Shown here: piece after piece, positions 7,558 to 15,300 of the stretch
How positions within the stretch are numbered: the first letter of the stretch is position 1
How the letters are laid out: each line of letters opens with the position of its first letter
NCBI GenBank assembly: GCA_964585685.1
Contig: CAZPEP010000064.1
Span: 1 to 64,000 of the forward strand
DNA: 64,000 nt
Source: JALHVH01 sp964585685
GTDB lineage: Bacteria; Acidobacteriota; Aminicenantia; Aminicenantales; Saccharicenantaceae
Reading direction: 5' to 3'
Translations under genes and position numbers: made by a program
The notes under the pieces: model-generated
What the model saw: the letters and a program-made list of their open reading frames with translations, nothing else
Told to the model about the DNA's origin: nothing
The model's database searches: none

Positions 7558-9359
7558 TGCGAAACCTCCTCGTCCTCGGGGAACTGGAGCTCATAGAGCT
7601 TGCGGTAGAGCCCATCCCGCCGGATGAGCTCCTCGTGGGGCCCCCGTTCGGCGATGCGGCCGGCCTCGATGACGAGGATCCGGTCCGCGCTCCGGACGGT
7701 GGACAGGCGGTGGGCGATGATGACCGTCGTCCGGCCCTGCCTTAGAGTCGCCAGGGCCTCCTGGATGAGGTGTTCGGACTCGGAATCCAGGGCGGACGTG
7801 GCCTCATCAAGGATGAGGATCGGGGGGTCCTTGAGCAGGGCCCGGGCGATGGCCAGACGCTGTCTCTGCCCCGCGGACAACAGGCCGCCGCGCTCGCCGA
7901 TCATGGTCTCGTACCCGTCGGGGAGCGGCATGATGAAATCGTGGGCTTTGGCGGCCCTGGCCGCCGCGATGACGCGGTCGTCCGGGGCGCCGTCGAGCCC
8001 GTAGGCGATGTTGTCCCGGATCGATTCGTTGAACAGGATGATCTCCTGGGTCACGAGCCCGATGCGGGAGCGGAGAGAGTCCAGGGTCACGTCCCGGATG
8101 TCGATGCCGTCGACCAGGATCCGGCCCGACGTCGGCTCGTAGAACCGGGCGAGGAGGTTGATGATCGTCGTCTTGCCGGCACCGCTCAACCCAACGATGG
8201 CGACAGTCTCGGTCGGCCGAACCTCGAAATCGATCCCGGTGAGCACAGGCCGGCTCCGGTCGTAGGCGAACGAGACGTCCTCGAACCGGATCGCGCCCTT
8301 GACCGGGGGGAGCGGATAGGCGTTCGGGGCGTCCCGGATGACGGGCGTATCGGCCAGAACCTCTGTGATCCTGGCGTGACAGGCGACGGCCTGCTGGATG
8401 ACGTTGTTGGCCTTGCTCATGCGCTTGATGGGCATGTACATCAGGAAGAGGGCCGTGAGAAAGGCCCCGAAATCCCCGGGGCTGATGGCCCCCTCGGCGA
8501 TCCTCTTCGTTCCCACCCAGAGGATGAAGGCCCCGACGGCCCCGCCCAGAAACTCCATGAACGGCGAGGAGAGGCTCCCGATCCAGGCCAGCTTGATGCT
8601 CGTCCGCAGATAGCTGGCCGTGGCTTTCAGGAACCGGCGGATCTCGAAGCGCTCGGTCGTGAAGGCCTTGACGATCTTGTTCCCCGTGATCGTCTCATGG
8701 AGCAGGCCGTAGATCTGGCCCATCTTGATCTGGGCGGAGAGACTCTTCTTCTTGAGCTGGCGGCTGAAGACGGCCATGGGGATGGCAGCCATCGGAGCGA
8801 TGATGAAGGAGACGAGAGCCAGGCGGAAGTCCCTGATGAAGATCCCGATGAGCAGGGCGACGAGGGTGAAGGCCTCTTCGACCATGTCACCCAGGGCGCC
8901 GGACAGCGCTTCCTTGACCTTCTCGACGTCGTTGGTCATCCGGGACATCAGGTCGCCCGTCGGCACGTGGTCGAAATAGCTCGTCGACTGGTAGATGACG
9001 TGCTCGTAGAGGTCGTCCCGCATCTTCTTGACGACCCGGTGCCCGACGGCCTTCATGAAGAAGGACGAGAGGAACGTGAACAGCCCCTTGCCAAAGATGA
9101 CGACGATCAGGACGAGCGGGAGGGCACGGGTGATCTCCGTCTCGGTCACATGGAGCGTCCGGAAGACAGCGTCCATAAGCCGGGCCTTGTCGGGGACGGC
9201 GGGGGCAGGAGTCCTTAGGAAGAGCCTATCCATGATGGGCTGGACCAAGTCCACGAAAAGGTAGGTGAACAGGGCCACGAACAGGGACGCTCCGAACGAC
9301 AAAAAGAGGAGCTTTTTTTCCCGGAAGGTCAGCTTGAGAAGCCGGAAAATGTCTTTCAT
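7554..9359 (-). CDS. msbA: ABC exporter, MsbA-like (fused permease-ATPase)
   Basis: A 601-residue half-transporter that dimerises in the inner membrane. Residues 1-330 hold six membrane segments of the ABC type I exporter fold. The ATPase domain has Walker A GLSGAGKTT, a Q-loop (VTQEIILF), the signature LSAGQRQRL, Walker B ILILDEATSALD and the H-loop histidine in AHRLS. Closest in form to MsbA, the lipid A-core flippase, which suits a diderm; a drug or other lipid exporter cannot be excluded. Overlaps its neighbours by 4 bp on both sides. Confidence 0.88.
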   Translation of the reverse strand: MKDIFRLLKLTFREKKLLFLSFGASLFVALFTYLFVDLVQPIMDRLFLRTPAPAVPDKARLMDAVFRTLHVTETEITRALPLVLIVVIFGKGLFTFLSSFFMKAVGHRVVKKMRDDLYEHVIYQSTSYFDHVPTGDLMSRMTNDVEKVKEALSGALGDMVEEAFTLVALLIGIFIRDFRLALVSFIIAPMAAIPMAVFSRQLKKKSLSAQIKMGQIYGLLHETITGNKIVKAFTTERFEIRRFLKATASYLRTSIKLAWIGSLSSPFMEFLGGAVGAFILWVGTKRIAEGAISPGDFGAFLTALFLMYMPIKRMSKANNVIQQAVACHARITEVLADTPVIRDAPNAYPLPPVKGAIRFEDVSFAYDRSRPVLTGIDFEVRPTETVAIVGLSGAGKTTIINLLARFYEPTSGRILVDGIDIRDVTLDSLRSRIGLVTQEIILFNESIRDNIAYGLDGAPDDRVIAAARAAKAHDFIMPLPDGYETMIGERGGLLSAGQRQRLAIARALLKDPPILILDEATSALDSESEHLIQEALATLRQGRTTVIIAHRLSTVRSADRILVIEAGRIAERGPHEELIRRDGLYRKLYELQFPEDEEVSH

Positions 9360-10390
9360 GTGTCGGTTCGGAAGGCAGGCCCGAGGGCCTTGGCGACGCC
9401 CAAGGCGTTAAGGGCCGAGCCCGCTGTCAGGTTGTCGGCGACGACCCAGAACCAGAAGCCGCCGGGGATGGACGGTTCCGCCTTGATCTCGCCGAGGACG
9501 ATCTCGTCCTTGCCGGCCACGGACGAGGCAGCGGCAACGCCAGCGGCCTCATGCCCGGCGAGCCTGAAGGCGGGGTCGGCCTTGAAGAGAGTCTCAACGC
9601 GCCCGAGATCCGCCCCTTTTCCGAGCTCGGCGTAGACCATGAGGGAATACGTGTGGAACACGGGAGCCTGGACGATCGATAGAGTGAATGGAAAGGTGGG
9701 CGCGCCTAAGACGCGCCGGACCTCGGCGGCTACCTGTTTTTCCGGGGCCGAGAACCCGTCCCGGCCCGGCTTCCCCGTCCGCGACAGAACGTTAAAGGCG
9801 ACCTGATCACGGAAGACCTTCCGGGATACGGTCGAGCCGGAGAGGAGGGCGCAGCTCTGGTCGACGAGCTCGCGAATCCCCTCGTCCTCAAAGGCCGAGG
9901 CCGGCCGGAGGACAAAGGCAACCGCCTTGGCGATCCCGAAGTCCCGGCGCAGGGGGTGGAGGAGGAGGGAGAGGAAGACTGCGGCGGGGTTGGGGCTAGC
10001 GACGAGAGGGGCCTTCTTCACGGCGGCCGCACCGTCGTTGATCCCGGCTACGACGAGGGGGACCTTCGGGTCCGCGTTGAACGTCTCGACGAGGTCGATG
10101 GCCCTGTAATCCAACTCGCCCGCGAGCCGGCCGTATTCCCTGTTGACGTCGGGGTCTGCGGCCAGGAAGACGACGTCGAGACCCTCCAGGAGCTTGCGTT
10201 CCAGGTGGTGGATGACCTTCGGCTCGCCCCGGAAGTCCGTCAGCTTACTGAATTCCTCTGCGACGTCCGGGTCGAAGAAGTCCATCGAGCGGAGGGAGTA
10301 ATTCGTCCGGTTGAGGAGGCTCTTGAGCTCCTTGCCCCGGAGCGATTCCGTCCCGATGAGGGCGAAGCGGCGTTTCGGATTCGCGGTCAT
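9356..10390 (-). CDS. Aspartate-semialdehyde dehydrogenase-like protein (Usg-1 type, no catalytic Cys)
   Basis: A 344-residue protein of the aspartate-semialdehyde dehydrogenase fold: an N-terminal NAD(P)-binding half (FALIGTESLRGKEL) and a C-terminal dimerisation half (TFPFTLSIVQAPVFHTYS). In true Asd the nucleophile lies in a P-N-C-x-T type motif; here the matching segment is VASPNPAAVFLSLL with proline where the cysteine should be, and the substrate-binding VGHSE-like region is also altered. This matches the Usg-1 group of non-catalytic Asd paralogues better than a functional Asd. It sits inside the yicC-gmk operon with 4-bp overlaps, so it is expressed; its role is unknown. Confidence 0.8.
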   Translation of the reverse strand: MTANPKRRFALIGTESLRGKELKSLLNRTNYSLRSMDFFDPDVAEEFSKLTDFRGEPKVIHHLERKLLEGLDVVFLAADPDVNREYGRLAGELDYRAIDLVETFNADPKVPLVVAGINDGAAAVKKAPLVASPNPAAVFLSLLLHPLRRDFGIAKAVAFVLRPASAFEDEGIRELVDQSCALLSGSTVSRKVFRDQVAFNVLSRTGKPGRDGFSAPEKQVAAEVRRVLGAPTFPFTLSIVQAPVFHTYSLMVYAELGKGADLGRVETLFKADPAFRLAGHEAAGVAAASSVAGKDEIVLGEIKAEPSIPGGFWFWVVADNLTAGSALNALGVAKALGPAFRTDT

Positions 10391-10602
10391 TTCCCGTGTG
10401 CGAGCATCAGTTGGTACATCCGGTCCTTGAGAGCGAGCTTTCGCTTTTTGAGTTCCTTCTCCTCGAGCGTCTCGACTTCGGTCAGGAAGGGCTTTGCCTT
10501 CAGGCCCTCGAGGGCGGCTTCACAGGTGCGGTGCTCCTCGAGAGCACGACGGAAATCGGGGTTCTCGCGGGCCAGAAGCTCCTTGAGCTCATTCTCATCC
10601 AT
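10387..10602 (-). CDS. DUF465/YdcH-like small coiled-coil protein
   Basis: A 71-residue, charged, helical protein with the YdcH (DUF465) pattern: a helix around ALEEHRTCEAALEGL and the C-terminal EKELKKRKLALKDRMYQLM. Function unknown. The ATG at 10602 is preceded by GGAGGAGA at good spacing; an upstream in-frame start at 10653 overlaps the promoter and is rejected. It is the first gene of the eight-gene operon, downstream of a promoter at 10625-10653. Confidence 0.8.
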   Translation of the reverse strand: MDENELKELLARENPDFRRALEEHRTCEAALEGLKAKPFLTEVETLEEKELKKRKLALKDRMYQLMLAHGK

Positions 10603-10624
10603 GGGACATTCTCCTCCGTCGTCA

Positions 10625-10653
10625 AGGATACCATATCGTGTATCTCCGTGCAA
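10625..10653 (-). promoter_or_regulatory. Promoter of the ydcH-to-priA operon
   Basis: On the minus strand TTGCAC, a 17-nt spacer and TATCCT lie 22 bp upstream of the ydcH-like start codon, with a Shine-Dalgarno sequence in between. Confidence 0.55.
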
Positions 10654-10655
10654 TT

Positions 10656-11642
10656 TCAGGTCCTTCCGAAGATCCCCTCGAGGCGGGCGGCTAGGAAATC
10701 CCAGGTGAACTCCACGATCTTCGCTCTCCCGGCGCCGGCCAGGCGGCGGCAGAGGGACTCGTCGTCCATGAGCTCCCGAACGCGTCGGCGGATCAGGAAA
10801 GGCAGAGGAAAGGGCGTGATCAGGGCGGTCCGGCCGGGTAGGGCGAAATCGGCCGTCCCACTCGGAGTGCAGACGACCGGGACCCCGCAGGCCATGGCCT
10901 CGGCGACGGTGTTGGACCAGCCGACCCGTCGCTCGGCGCTGATGAAGACGTCCGCCCGGGAATAGAGCCAGGCCATCCTGTCCTGCGGGAGGTCGAGGTG
11001 GAACTCGACAGGCACGCGCGTCCGGACGAGCGGCCTGGGGTCCACCCGATCTTTCCCGACCAGGGAGTCGAAGAGGATCAGGCGGACGTTCGGGCAGGTC
11101 CGGCAGAGTCCCTCGACGGCCCGGATGACCGCGTCAACGCCCTTGCGGCGCTTGTAGATACGGCCATAGCACAGAACGCGGAACTCCCCGTCCGCCCTCG
11201 GCTCGCGCTCGGACGGTTCGAGGGGACGGAATATCTCCGGGTTGACGCCTCCGGGCGCCCGGTGGCACGTGATTTTGTACCGCGTCTCCATGCGCCGGCA
11301 GATGCCCTCGGAGTTCCCCAGAAAACGGAAATCGTGCCGGGCGACCTCGCGCTCCCGCTTGTGACCCTCGAGGACGAAGTAGAAGAATTTCTCCAGCGCC
11401 CGGAGCCGGTCGTACTCGTCCAGGATGGAATATTCGCTACATAGGCCGACGTCGAAGGTTTCGCTCCCCAGATCGGAGAAGGGGCGCATGGCCCCAGAGA
11501 ACGCGAGCCAGGCCGGGGCCGCGCCCTCCGGCGTGAAAAGAGTGAATCGGTGGCCCCGCCGGACGAGGGCGTTACCGATCTCGATGTACCTTCGGACGCC
11601 ACCGAAGACCTCGACGTGGGGGAGCACGGCCGCAATGTTCAT
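10656..11642 (-). CDS. Glycosyltransferase, GT4 family (GT-B fold)
   Basis: A 328-residue cytoplasmic glycosyltransferase that would move a sugar from a nucleotide donor to an envelope glycan or lipid. The N-terminal GGVRRYIEIGNAL loop is the acceptor-side glycine-rich motif. The donor half has LCYGRIYKRRKGVDAVIRAV and the late block containing EAMACGVPVVCTPSGTADF with the nucleotide-sugar-binding glutamate region. The substrate is not predictable. The ATG at 11642 has no Shine-Dalgarno sequence but a promoter-like pair whose -10 box ends 9 nt before it, suggesting a leaderless message. It stands alone upstream of the ydcH promoter. Confidence 0.85.
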   Translation of the reverse strand: MNIAAVLPHVEVFGGVRRYIEIGNALVRRGHRFTLFTPEGAAPAWLAFSGAMRPFSDLGSETFDVGLCSEYSILDEYDRLRALEKFFYFVLEGHKREREVARHDFRFLGNSEGICRRMETRYKITCHRAPGGVNPEIFRPLEPSEREPRADGEFRVLCYGRIYKRRKGVDAVIRAVEGLCRTCPNVRLILFDSLVGKDRVDPRPLVRTRVPVEFHLDLPQDRMAWLYSRADVFISAERRVGWSNTVAEAMACGVPVVCTPSGTADFALPGRTALITPFPLPFLIRRRVRELMDDESLCRRLAGAGRAKIVEFTWDFLAARLEGIFGRT

Positions 11643-11651
11643 GGCGGAATG

Positions 11652-11680
11652 AACGTAGCACGGGACCTCGGGCCGGTCAA
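11652..11680 (-). promoter_or_regulatory. Candidate leaderless promoter of the glycosyltransferase gene
   Basis: On the minus strand TTGACC, a 17-nt spacer and TACGTT, then only 9 nt to the ATG. Transcription would begin at or within a few bases of the start codon. Confidence 0.45.
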
Positions 11681-11710
11681 GGCTTCGCGCCCGCCCGGGC
11701 TATTTTACGT

Positions 11711-11739
11711 TTGACTTTGGCCCGCCGGATTACTATACT
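11711..11739 (+). promoter_or_regulatory. Promoter of tRNA-Phe
   Basis: TTGACT, a 17-nt spacer and TATACT, 33 nt upstream of the mature tRNA 5' end; a near-consensus sigma-70 type promoter. Confidence 0.7.
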
Positions 11740-11772
11740 ATCTCCCGCCCGAGCGGTCGCCCGGGCGCGCAT

Positions 11773-11845
11773 GGCCAGGTAGCTCAGCTGGTAGAGCGAA
11801 GGACTGAAAATCCTTGCGTCGACGGTTCAATTCCGCCCCTGGCCA
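11773..11845 (+). tRNA. tRNA-Phe (anticodon GAA)
   Basis: A 73-nt cloverleaf: acceptor stem GGCCAGG pairing with CCTGGCC, D arm GCTC/GAGC, anticodon stem AAGGA/TCCTT with loop CTGAAAA (anticodon GAA), a 5-nt variable loop and a T arm with TTCAATT and one A-C mismatch. The discriminator base is A, as in bacterial tRNA-Phe. The CCA end is not encoded. A T-rich tract (TTTTTTATTTTT) follows directly and probably ends transcription. Confidence 0.96.
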
Positions 11846-11882
11846 TTTTTTATTTTTGACCGCGACCTACCCCTCCTGAAGA

Positions 11883-11900
11883 CGCAACCTAAAGGTTGCG
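11883..11900. repeat. Short palindrome, copy 1 (CGCAACC arms)
   Basis: Stem arms CGCAACC and GGTTGCG around a 4-nt loop TAAA. An almost identical copy lies at 13326-13343, on the other side of the PaaK-like gene. Confidence 0.7.
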
Positions 11901-11934
11901 CGCCGACCGAAACCCGCCGATCGGGCGGATCCCT

Positions 11935-11963
11935 TTGCCATGCACCGCCTGTCGGTCTATAAT
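11935..11963 (+). promoter_or_regulatory. Candidate leaderless promoter of the PaaK-like gene
   Basis: TTGCCA, a 17-nt spacer and a perfect TATAAT, then 11 nt to the ATG at 11975 with no Shine-Dalgarno sequence between them. Confidence 0.6.
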
Positions 11964-11974
11964 TTCTAATTGTC

Positions 11975-13300
11975 ATGGGGAGCAGGACGGTGAGGATCGA
12001 GGTCGCGGACGGCGTCGCTGTCCTCGGCGCCGTGCTCCGTCATGCTCGATCGACGCCGGACCGGATCCGCGAATATCGGGATCGACATCTCCGTCGGACC
12101 CTCCGCCATGCCCAGATGAATGTTCCTCTCTATAAAAATCTCTGGAACAGTCAAGGCGTTTCGCCTGACGCTATCCACGGCGCCGGCGATCTCACGGCCC
12201 TGCCCATAGTCACGCGAAAACACTTCCGGGCGCGGCCGGATCATGAGACGTTCGCGCACGGCACGGACCCGGAGCGCCTGATCACGGTCCGCACGACCGG
12301 CTCGACCGGCGAGCCGTTCGTCGTCCGCAGGACCCCGATCGAGGACTTCATCTTCCATGCGTTCCGGATGCGGGCGATGATATCCTTCGGGCTTCGCCCG
12401 ACGGACCGTATGGCCAGGATAGGAACGCATGCGCATGGCCAATCTCCCCTCGCCTGGAGGGTCGCCCAACGGTTCGGAATCTTCAAGCAGATCCAGGTTC
12501 CTCTCCTGGAGACGCCATCGAACATCGTCGCAGCACTCCGGGAGGCGCGCCCGGACATCGTGACCGGGAACTCGGGCGTCCTGGCCCGGGTCGCCCGGGA
12601 AATCAAGGCCCGGCCGAAAGGCGCCTTGCGGCCGCGCTTCGTGGTAACGAGCTCCGAGATGTTGACGTCCGGCATGAGGCGCCGGATATCCGGGGGCTTC
12701 GCCTGCCCCGTTTACGACACGTACTGCAGCGAGGAGTTCGGTCTCATCGCCTGGGAGTGCCTGGAGACCGGGTTGTACCACGTCTGCGACGACAACGTCG
12801 TCGTCGAGGTCCTGAAGGACGGCCGCCCGGCCCGTAAGGGCGAGCGCGGCGAGATCATCATAACGGCCCTTCACTATTTCGTCATGCCGTTCGTCCGCTA
12901 CCTCCTAGGCGACGAAGTCGTCGCCGGCCCGACGCCTTGCCCCTGCGGGGCGCCCTTCTCAACGCTCGCGGAGATCTCCGGGCGCTCGATCGATCACCTG
13001 CGCCTTCCGGGAGGGCGCGAGATCTACTCCGCCGCCGCTGCCCACGTCATCCAAAGCCATGCCCAATGGGTGGAGCAGTACGAGTTGGTCCAGGAGCGGA
13101 TCGACCTGATCATCATCCGGATGGTCGCGGCCGAGCCGCCGGCCCCGGCAGCCCTGTTCCTTTTACGGGATAAGCTCGCCGACCTTCTCGGCCCCGAAGT
13201 GGACATCCGGCTGGATCTCGTTCCGGAGATCGCCCCGGGCCCGGGAGAAAAGTTCCGGATCCTGCGTTCGCTGGTCGGGCCGCGCCGGGATGAATCCTGA
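11975..13300 (+). CDS. PaaK/CapK-like adenylate-forming enzyme
   Basis: A 441-residue member of the phenylacetate-CoA ligase / coenzyme F390 synthetase / CapK branch of the AMP-binding superfamily, which activates carboxylates as acyl-adenylates. The P-loop TTGSTGEPF is near residue 110; the middle has SSEMLTSGMRR and YDTYCSEEFG (adenine-binding block), followed by GERGEIIITAL and RYLLGDEV, and a C-terminal cysteine pair (CPCG). The substrate is unknown; CapK-type members often work in surface-polysaccharide loci, and a glycosyltransferase lies just upstream on the other strand. The start at 11975 fits a leaderless mRNA. The gene is bracketed by two copies of a short palindrome. Confidence 0.85.
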   Translation: MGSRTVRIEVADGVAVLGAVLRHARSTPDRIREYRDRHLRRTLRHAQMNVPLYKNLWNSQGVSPDAIHGAGDLTALPIVTRKHFRARPDHETFAHGTDPERLITVRTTGSTGEPFVVRRTPIEDFIFHAFRMRAMISFGLRPTDRMARIGTHAHGQSPLAWRVAQRFGIFKQIQVPLLETPSNIVAALREARPDIVTGNSGVLARVAREIKARPKGALRPRFVVTSSEMLTSGMRRRISGGFACPVYDTYCSEEFGLIAWECLETGLYHVCDDNVVVEVLKDGRPARKGERGEIIITALHYFVMPFVRYLLGDEVVAGPTPCPCGAPFSTLAEISGRSIDHLRLPGGREIYSAAAAHVIQSHAQWVEQYELVQERIDLIIIRMVAAEPPAPAALFLLRDKLADLLGPEVDIRLDLVPEIAPGPGEKFRILRSLVGPRRDES

Positions 13301-13325
13301 GGGAAGCTTGTCGTCCGCGCCAAGT

Positions 13326-13343
13326 CGCAACCTGAAGGTTGCG
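13326..13343. repeat. Short palindrome, copy 2 (CGCAACC arms)
   Basis: Arms CGCAACC/GGTTGCG with loop TGAA, one base different from copy 1 at 11883-11900. Lies 25 bp after the PaaK-like stop codon. A second small hairpin (GGCTCC, GA, GGAGCC) at 13360-13373 precedes the end of the ABC ATPase gene. Confidence 0.7.
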
Positions 13344-13379
13344 ATACCGGACAAGGACGGGCTCCGAGGAGCCGTTCCC

Positions 13380-14039
13380 CTACTGCACCGTGCCGTCGAA
13401 GAGGCGGACGATGCGCTCAGAGCGGGCGGCGATGCCGTCGTTGTGGGTGACCATGATGATGGTCCGGCCGCCCTTCCAGAGATCGCACAGCATGGTCATG
13501 ATTTCCTCCCCGCTCTTCGAGTCGAGGTTTCCCGTCGGCTCGTCGGCCAGCACGATGGGCGGGTCGTTGGCCAGGGCGCGGGCGAGGGCGATCCTCTGCT
13601 GTTGTCCGCCCGAAAGCTCCGAAGGTTTATGCTCCCGCCAGTCGTAGAGTCCGACGGCGTTCAGGAGCTCGGTGACGCGTTCCTTTCGCCGCCGGGTGTT
13701 CTTGCCGTCGAACAGCATGGGAAGCTCGATGTTCTCCCAGGCTGAGGCATACGGCAGGAGGTTGAAGTTCTGGAAGACGAAGCCGATCTTGTGGTTTCGG
13801 ACCGCCGCAAGCTGGTCGAAGGATAGGCCGCCCACGCGGTCGCCGTCGAGGACGTATTCCCCCGCCGAAGGCGTGTCAAGGCAGCCGATGACGTTCATTA
13901 GGGTCGATTTCCCGGACCCGGAAGGGCCCATGATCGAGATGAACTCGCCCTTCCCGATCTTCAACGTGACTCCCCGCAGGGCCTCCAGCGTCTGGCTCCC
14001 CGTTTTATAGACCTTGGTGATGCCGTTGAGCTCGATCAT
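13380..14039 (-). CDS. ABC transporter ATPase, MacB/LolD type
   Basis: A 219-residue nucleotide-binding subunit. Walker A GPSGSGKST is near residue 40, the signature SGGQQQRIALARAL near 140, Walker B IVLADEPTGNLDS follows and the H-loop is in VTHN. The SGGQQQR signature and the LADEPTGNLD block are typical of LolD and MacB ATPases working with FtsX-type permeases. Last gene of a four-gene operon (adaptor, two permeases, ATPase) with 9 bp to the upstream permease. Confidence 0.92.
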   Translation of the reverse strand: MIELNGITKVYKTGSQTLEALRGVTLKIGKGEFISIMGPSGSGKSTLMNVIGCLDTPSAGEYVLDGDRVGGLSFDQLAAVRNHKIGFVFQNFNLLPYASAWENIELPMLFDGKNTRRRKERVTELLNAVGLYDWREHKPSELSGGQQQRIALARALANDPPIVLADEPTGNLDSKSGEEIMTMLCDLWKGGRTIIMVTHNDGIAARSERIVRLFDGTVQ

Positions 14040-14048
14040 GATGATCCT

Positions 14049-15299
14049 CTATTCATAGTGGAGTGACTCGATGGGGTTCGACCGGGACGCCCGCAGGGCC
14101 GGGAAGATCCCGGAAAGGAAGACGAGGATGCCCACGATGACCGTGTAGGCGACGAAGATGCGGAAGGAGAACACCGGCCTGAGGAGATAGGCGTCGATGC
14201 CGAACGACTCATAATTGATGGGGGCGAGCCGGACGAGGTTGACAATATTGAACGCCGTGAGGAACCCCCAGAACGTCCCCTGGCCGAAGATGAACGCCGT
14301 CTCCAGAAGGAACTGCTGGACGATGACCCGCCGCCGGGCCCCGATGGCCAGCTTGATGCCGATCTCGCGCGTCCTCTCCTTGGCGGCGGCGTACATCAGG
14401 TTCGTAACGCCCACGGCCCCGATGAGCAGGGTCAGGACGCCGATGATGCCGAGAAAGAGCTCGATCCCCTTGAAGATGGCCGCCCCCTCCTTGGCATTGT
14501 CGATGGTGTTCCAGATGTTGATGGCATAGGGGTCGGCCGAGTCGAAGCGGTACTTGCGGCCAAGAAGCGTCTTGATCCGATTCTCGACGAGCTTCGAGTC
14601 ATCGCGGCTCCGGGGCTGGATGTGGAGCTGGTCGAGGTATCGTTGATTGTCGACCTGGCGGAACGCCCGGAACGGCATGTAAACCTGCTCGGCGTCCGGG
14701 CCGTTGTACATCGAATCCTGGAGCTTCTTCTGGAGAACCCCGACGACCATGAACGGGACACGGTTGATGACGATGGATCTACCGACCGGGTCCTCGCTCC
14801 CGAACAGGTCCCGGGCGACGTTCCAGCCGATGAACGCGACCTTCCGGCCGCCGGCCTCGTCGTCCTCATTGATGAACCTGCCGCCCAGCCGGGGGATCTG
14901 GGTCCGCATCAGGGCAAAATCGGGTGTGGCGCCATGGACGGTCCGGTTGACCTCCTTGCCGTTGGCCGACACCGGCATGGAGTTATAGGCCTCCGGGGCG
15001 ATGCGGAGGATCTCCGGGATGCGCGCGCGGAGTTCATCGACGTCCTCGGGATAGACTCGGATCTGCCTCCCCTTGGGCAAGCCCTCGAACGGGAGCGAGG
15101 TCTGGCCGCTCGATATCATGATGAGGTTGTCGCCGAGGCCGCTGAAGCTGATCTTGAACTGGGTCGTCATCCCCTGCCCGAACGCCAGGAGGAGGAGGAC
15201 GGACAGGGTCCCCCAGAACAGGGCGAAGGTGATGAGCGCCGCCCGTTTCCGGCGCTTGCGATACTCGCTCCAGAAGAATCGGGGCAGGGTCGCGTTCAT
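14049..15299 (-). CDS. ABC permease, MacB/FtsX family (subunit 2)
   Basis: A 416-residue inner-membrane permease: one N-terminal membrane helix, a large periplasmic MacB core domain (residues about 45-250) and three C-terminal helices with the FtsX signature around RTREIGIKLAIGARR. It has no ATPase domain, so it relies on the separate ATPase downstream. It is paralogous to the neighbouring permease (spacing 1 bp), suggesting a heterodimer. Such four-component sets export peptides, antibiotics or lipoproteins from the periplasmic side by the mechanotransmission mechanism known for MacB. Confidence 0.9.
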   Translation of the reverse strand: MNATLPRFFWSEYRKRRKRAALITFALFWGTLSVLLLLAFGQGMTTQFKISFSGLGDNLIMISSGQTSLPFEGLPKGRQIRVYPEDVDELRARIPEILRIAPEAYNSMPVSANGKEVNRTVHGATPDFALMRTQIPRLGGRFINEDDEAGGRKVAFIGWNVARDLFGSEDPVGRSIVINRVPFMVVGVLQKKLQDSMYNGPDAEQVYMPFRAFRQVDNQRYLDQLHIQPRSRDDSKLVENRIKTLLGRKYRFDSADPYAINIWNTIDNAKEGAAIFKGIELFLGIIGVLTLLIGAVGVTNLMYAAAKERTREIGIKLAIGARRRVIVQQFLLETAFIFGQGTFWGFLTAFNIVNLVRLAPINYESFGIDAYLLRPVFSFRIFVAYTVIVGILVFLSGIFPALRASRSNPIESLHYE

Positions 15300-15300
15300 G

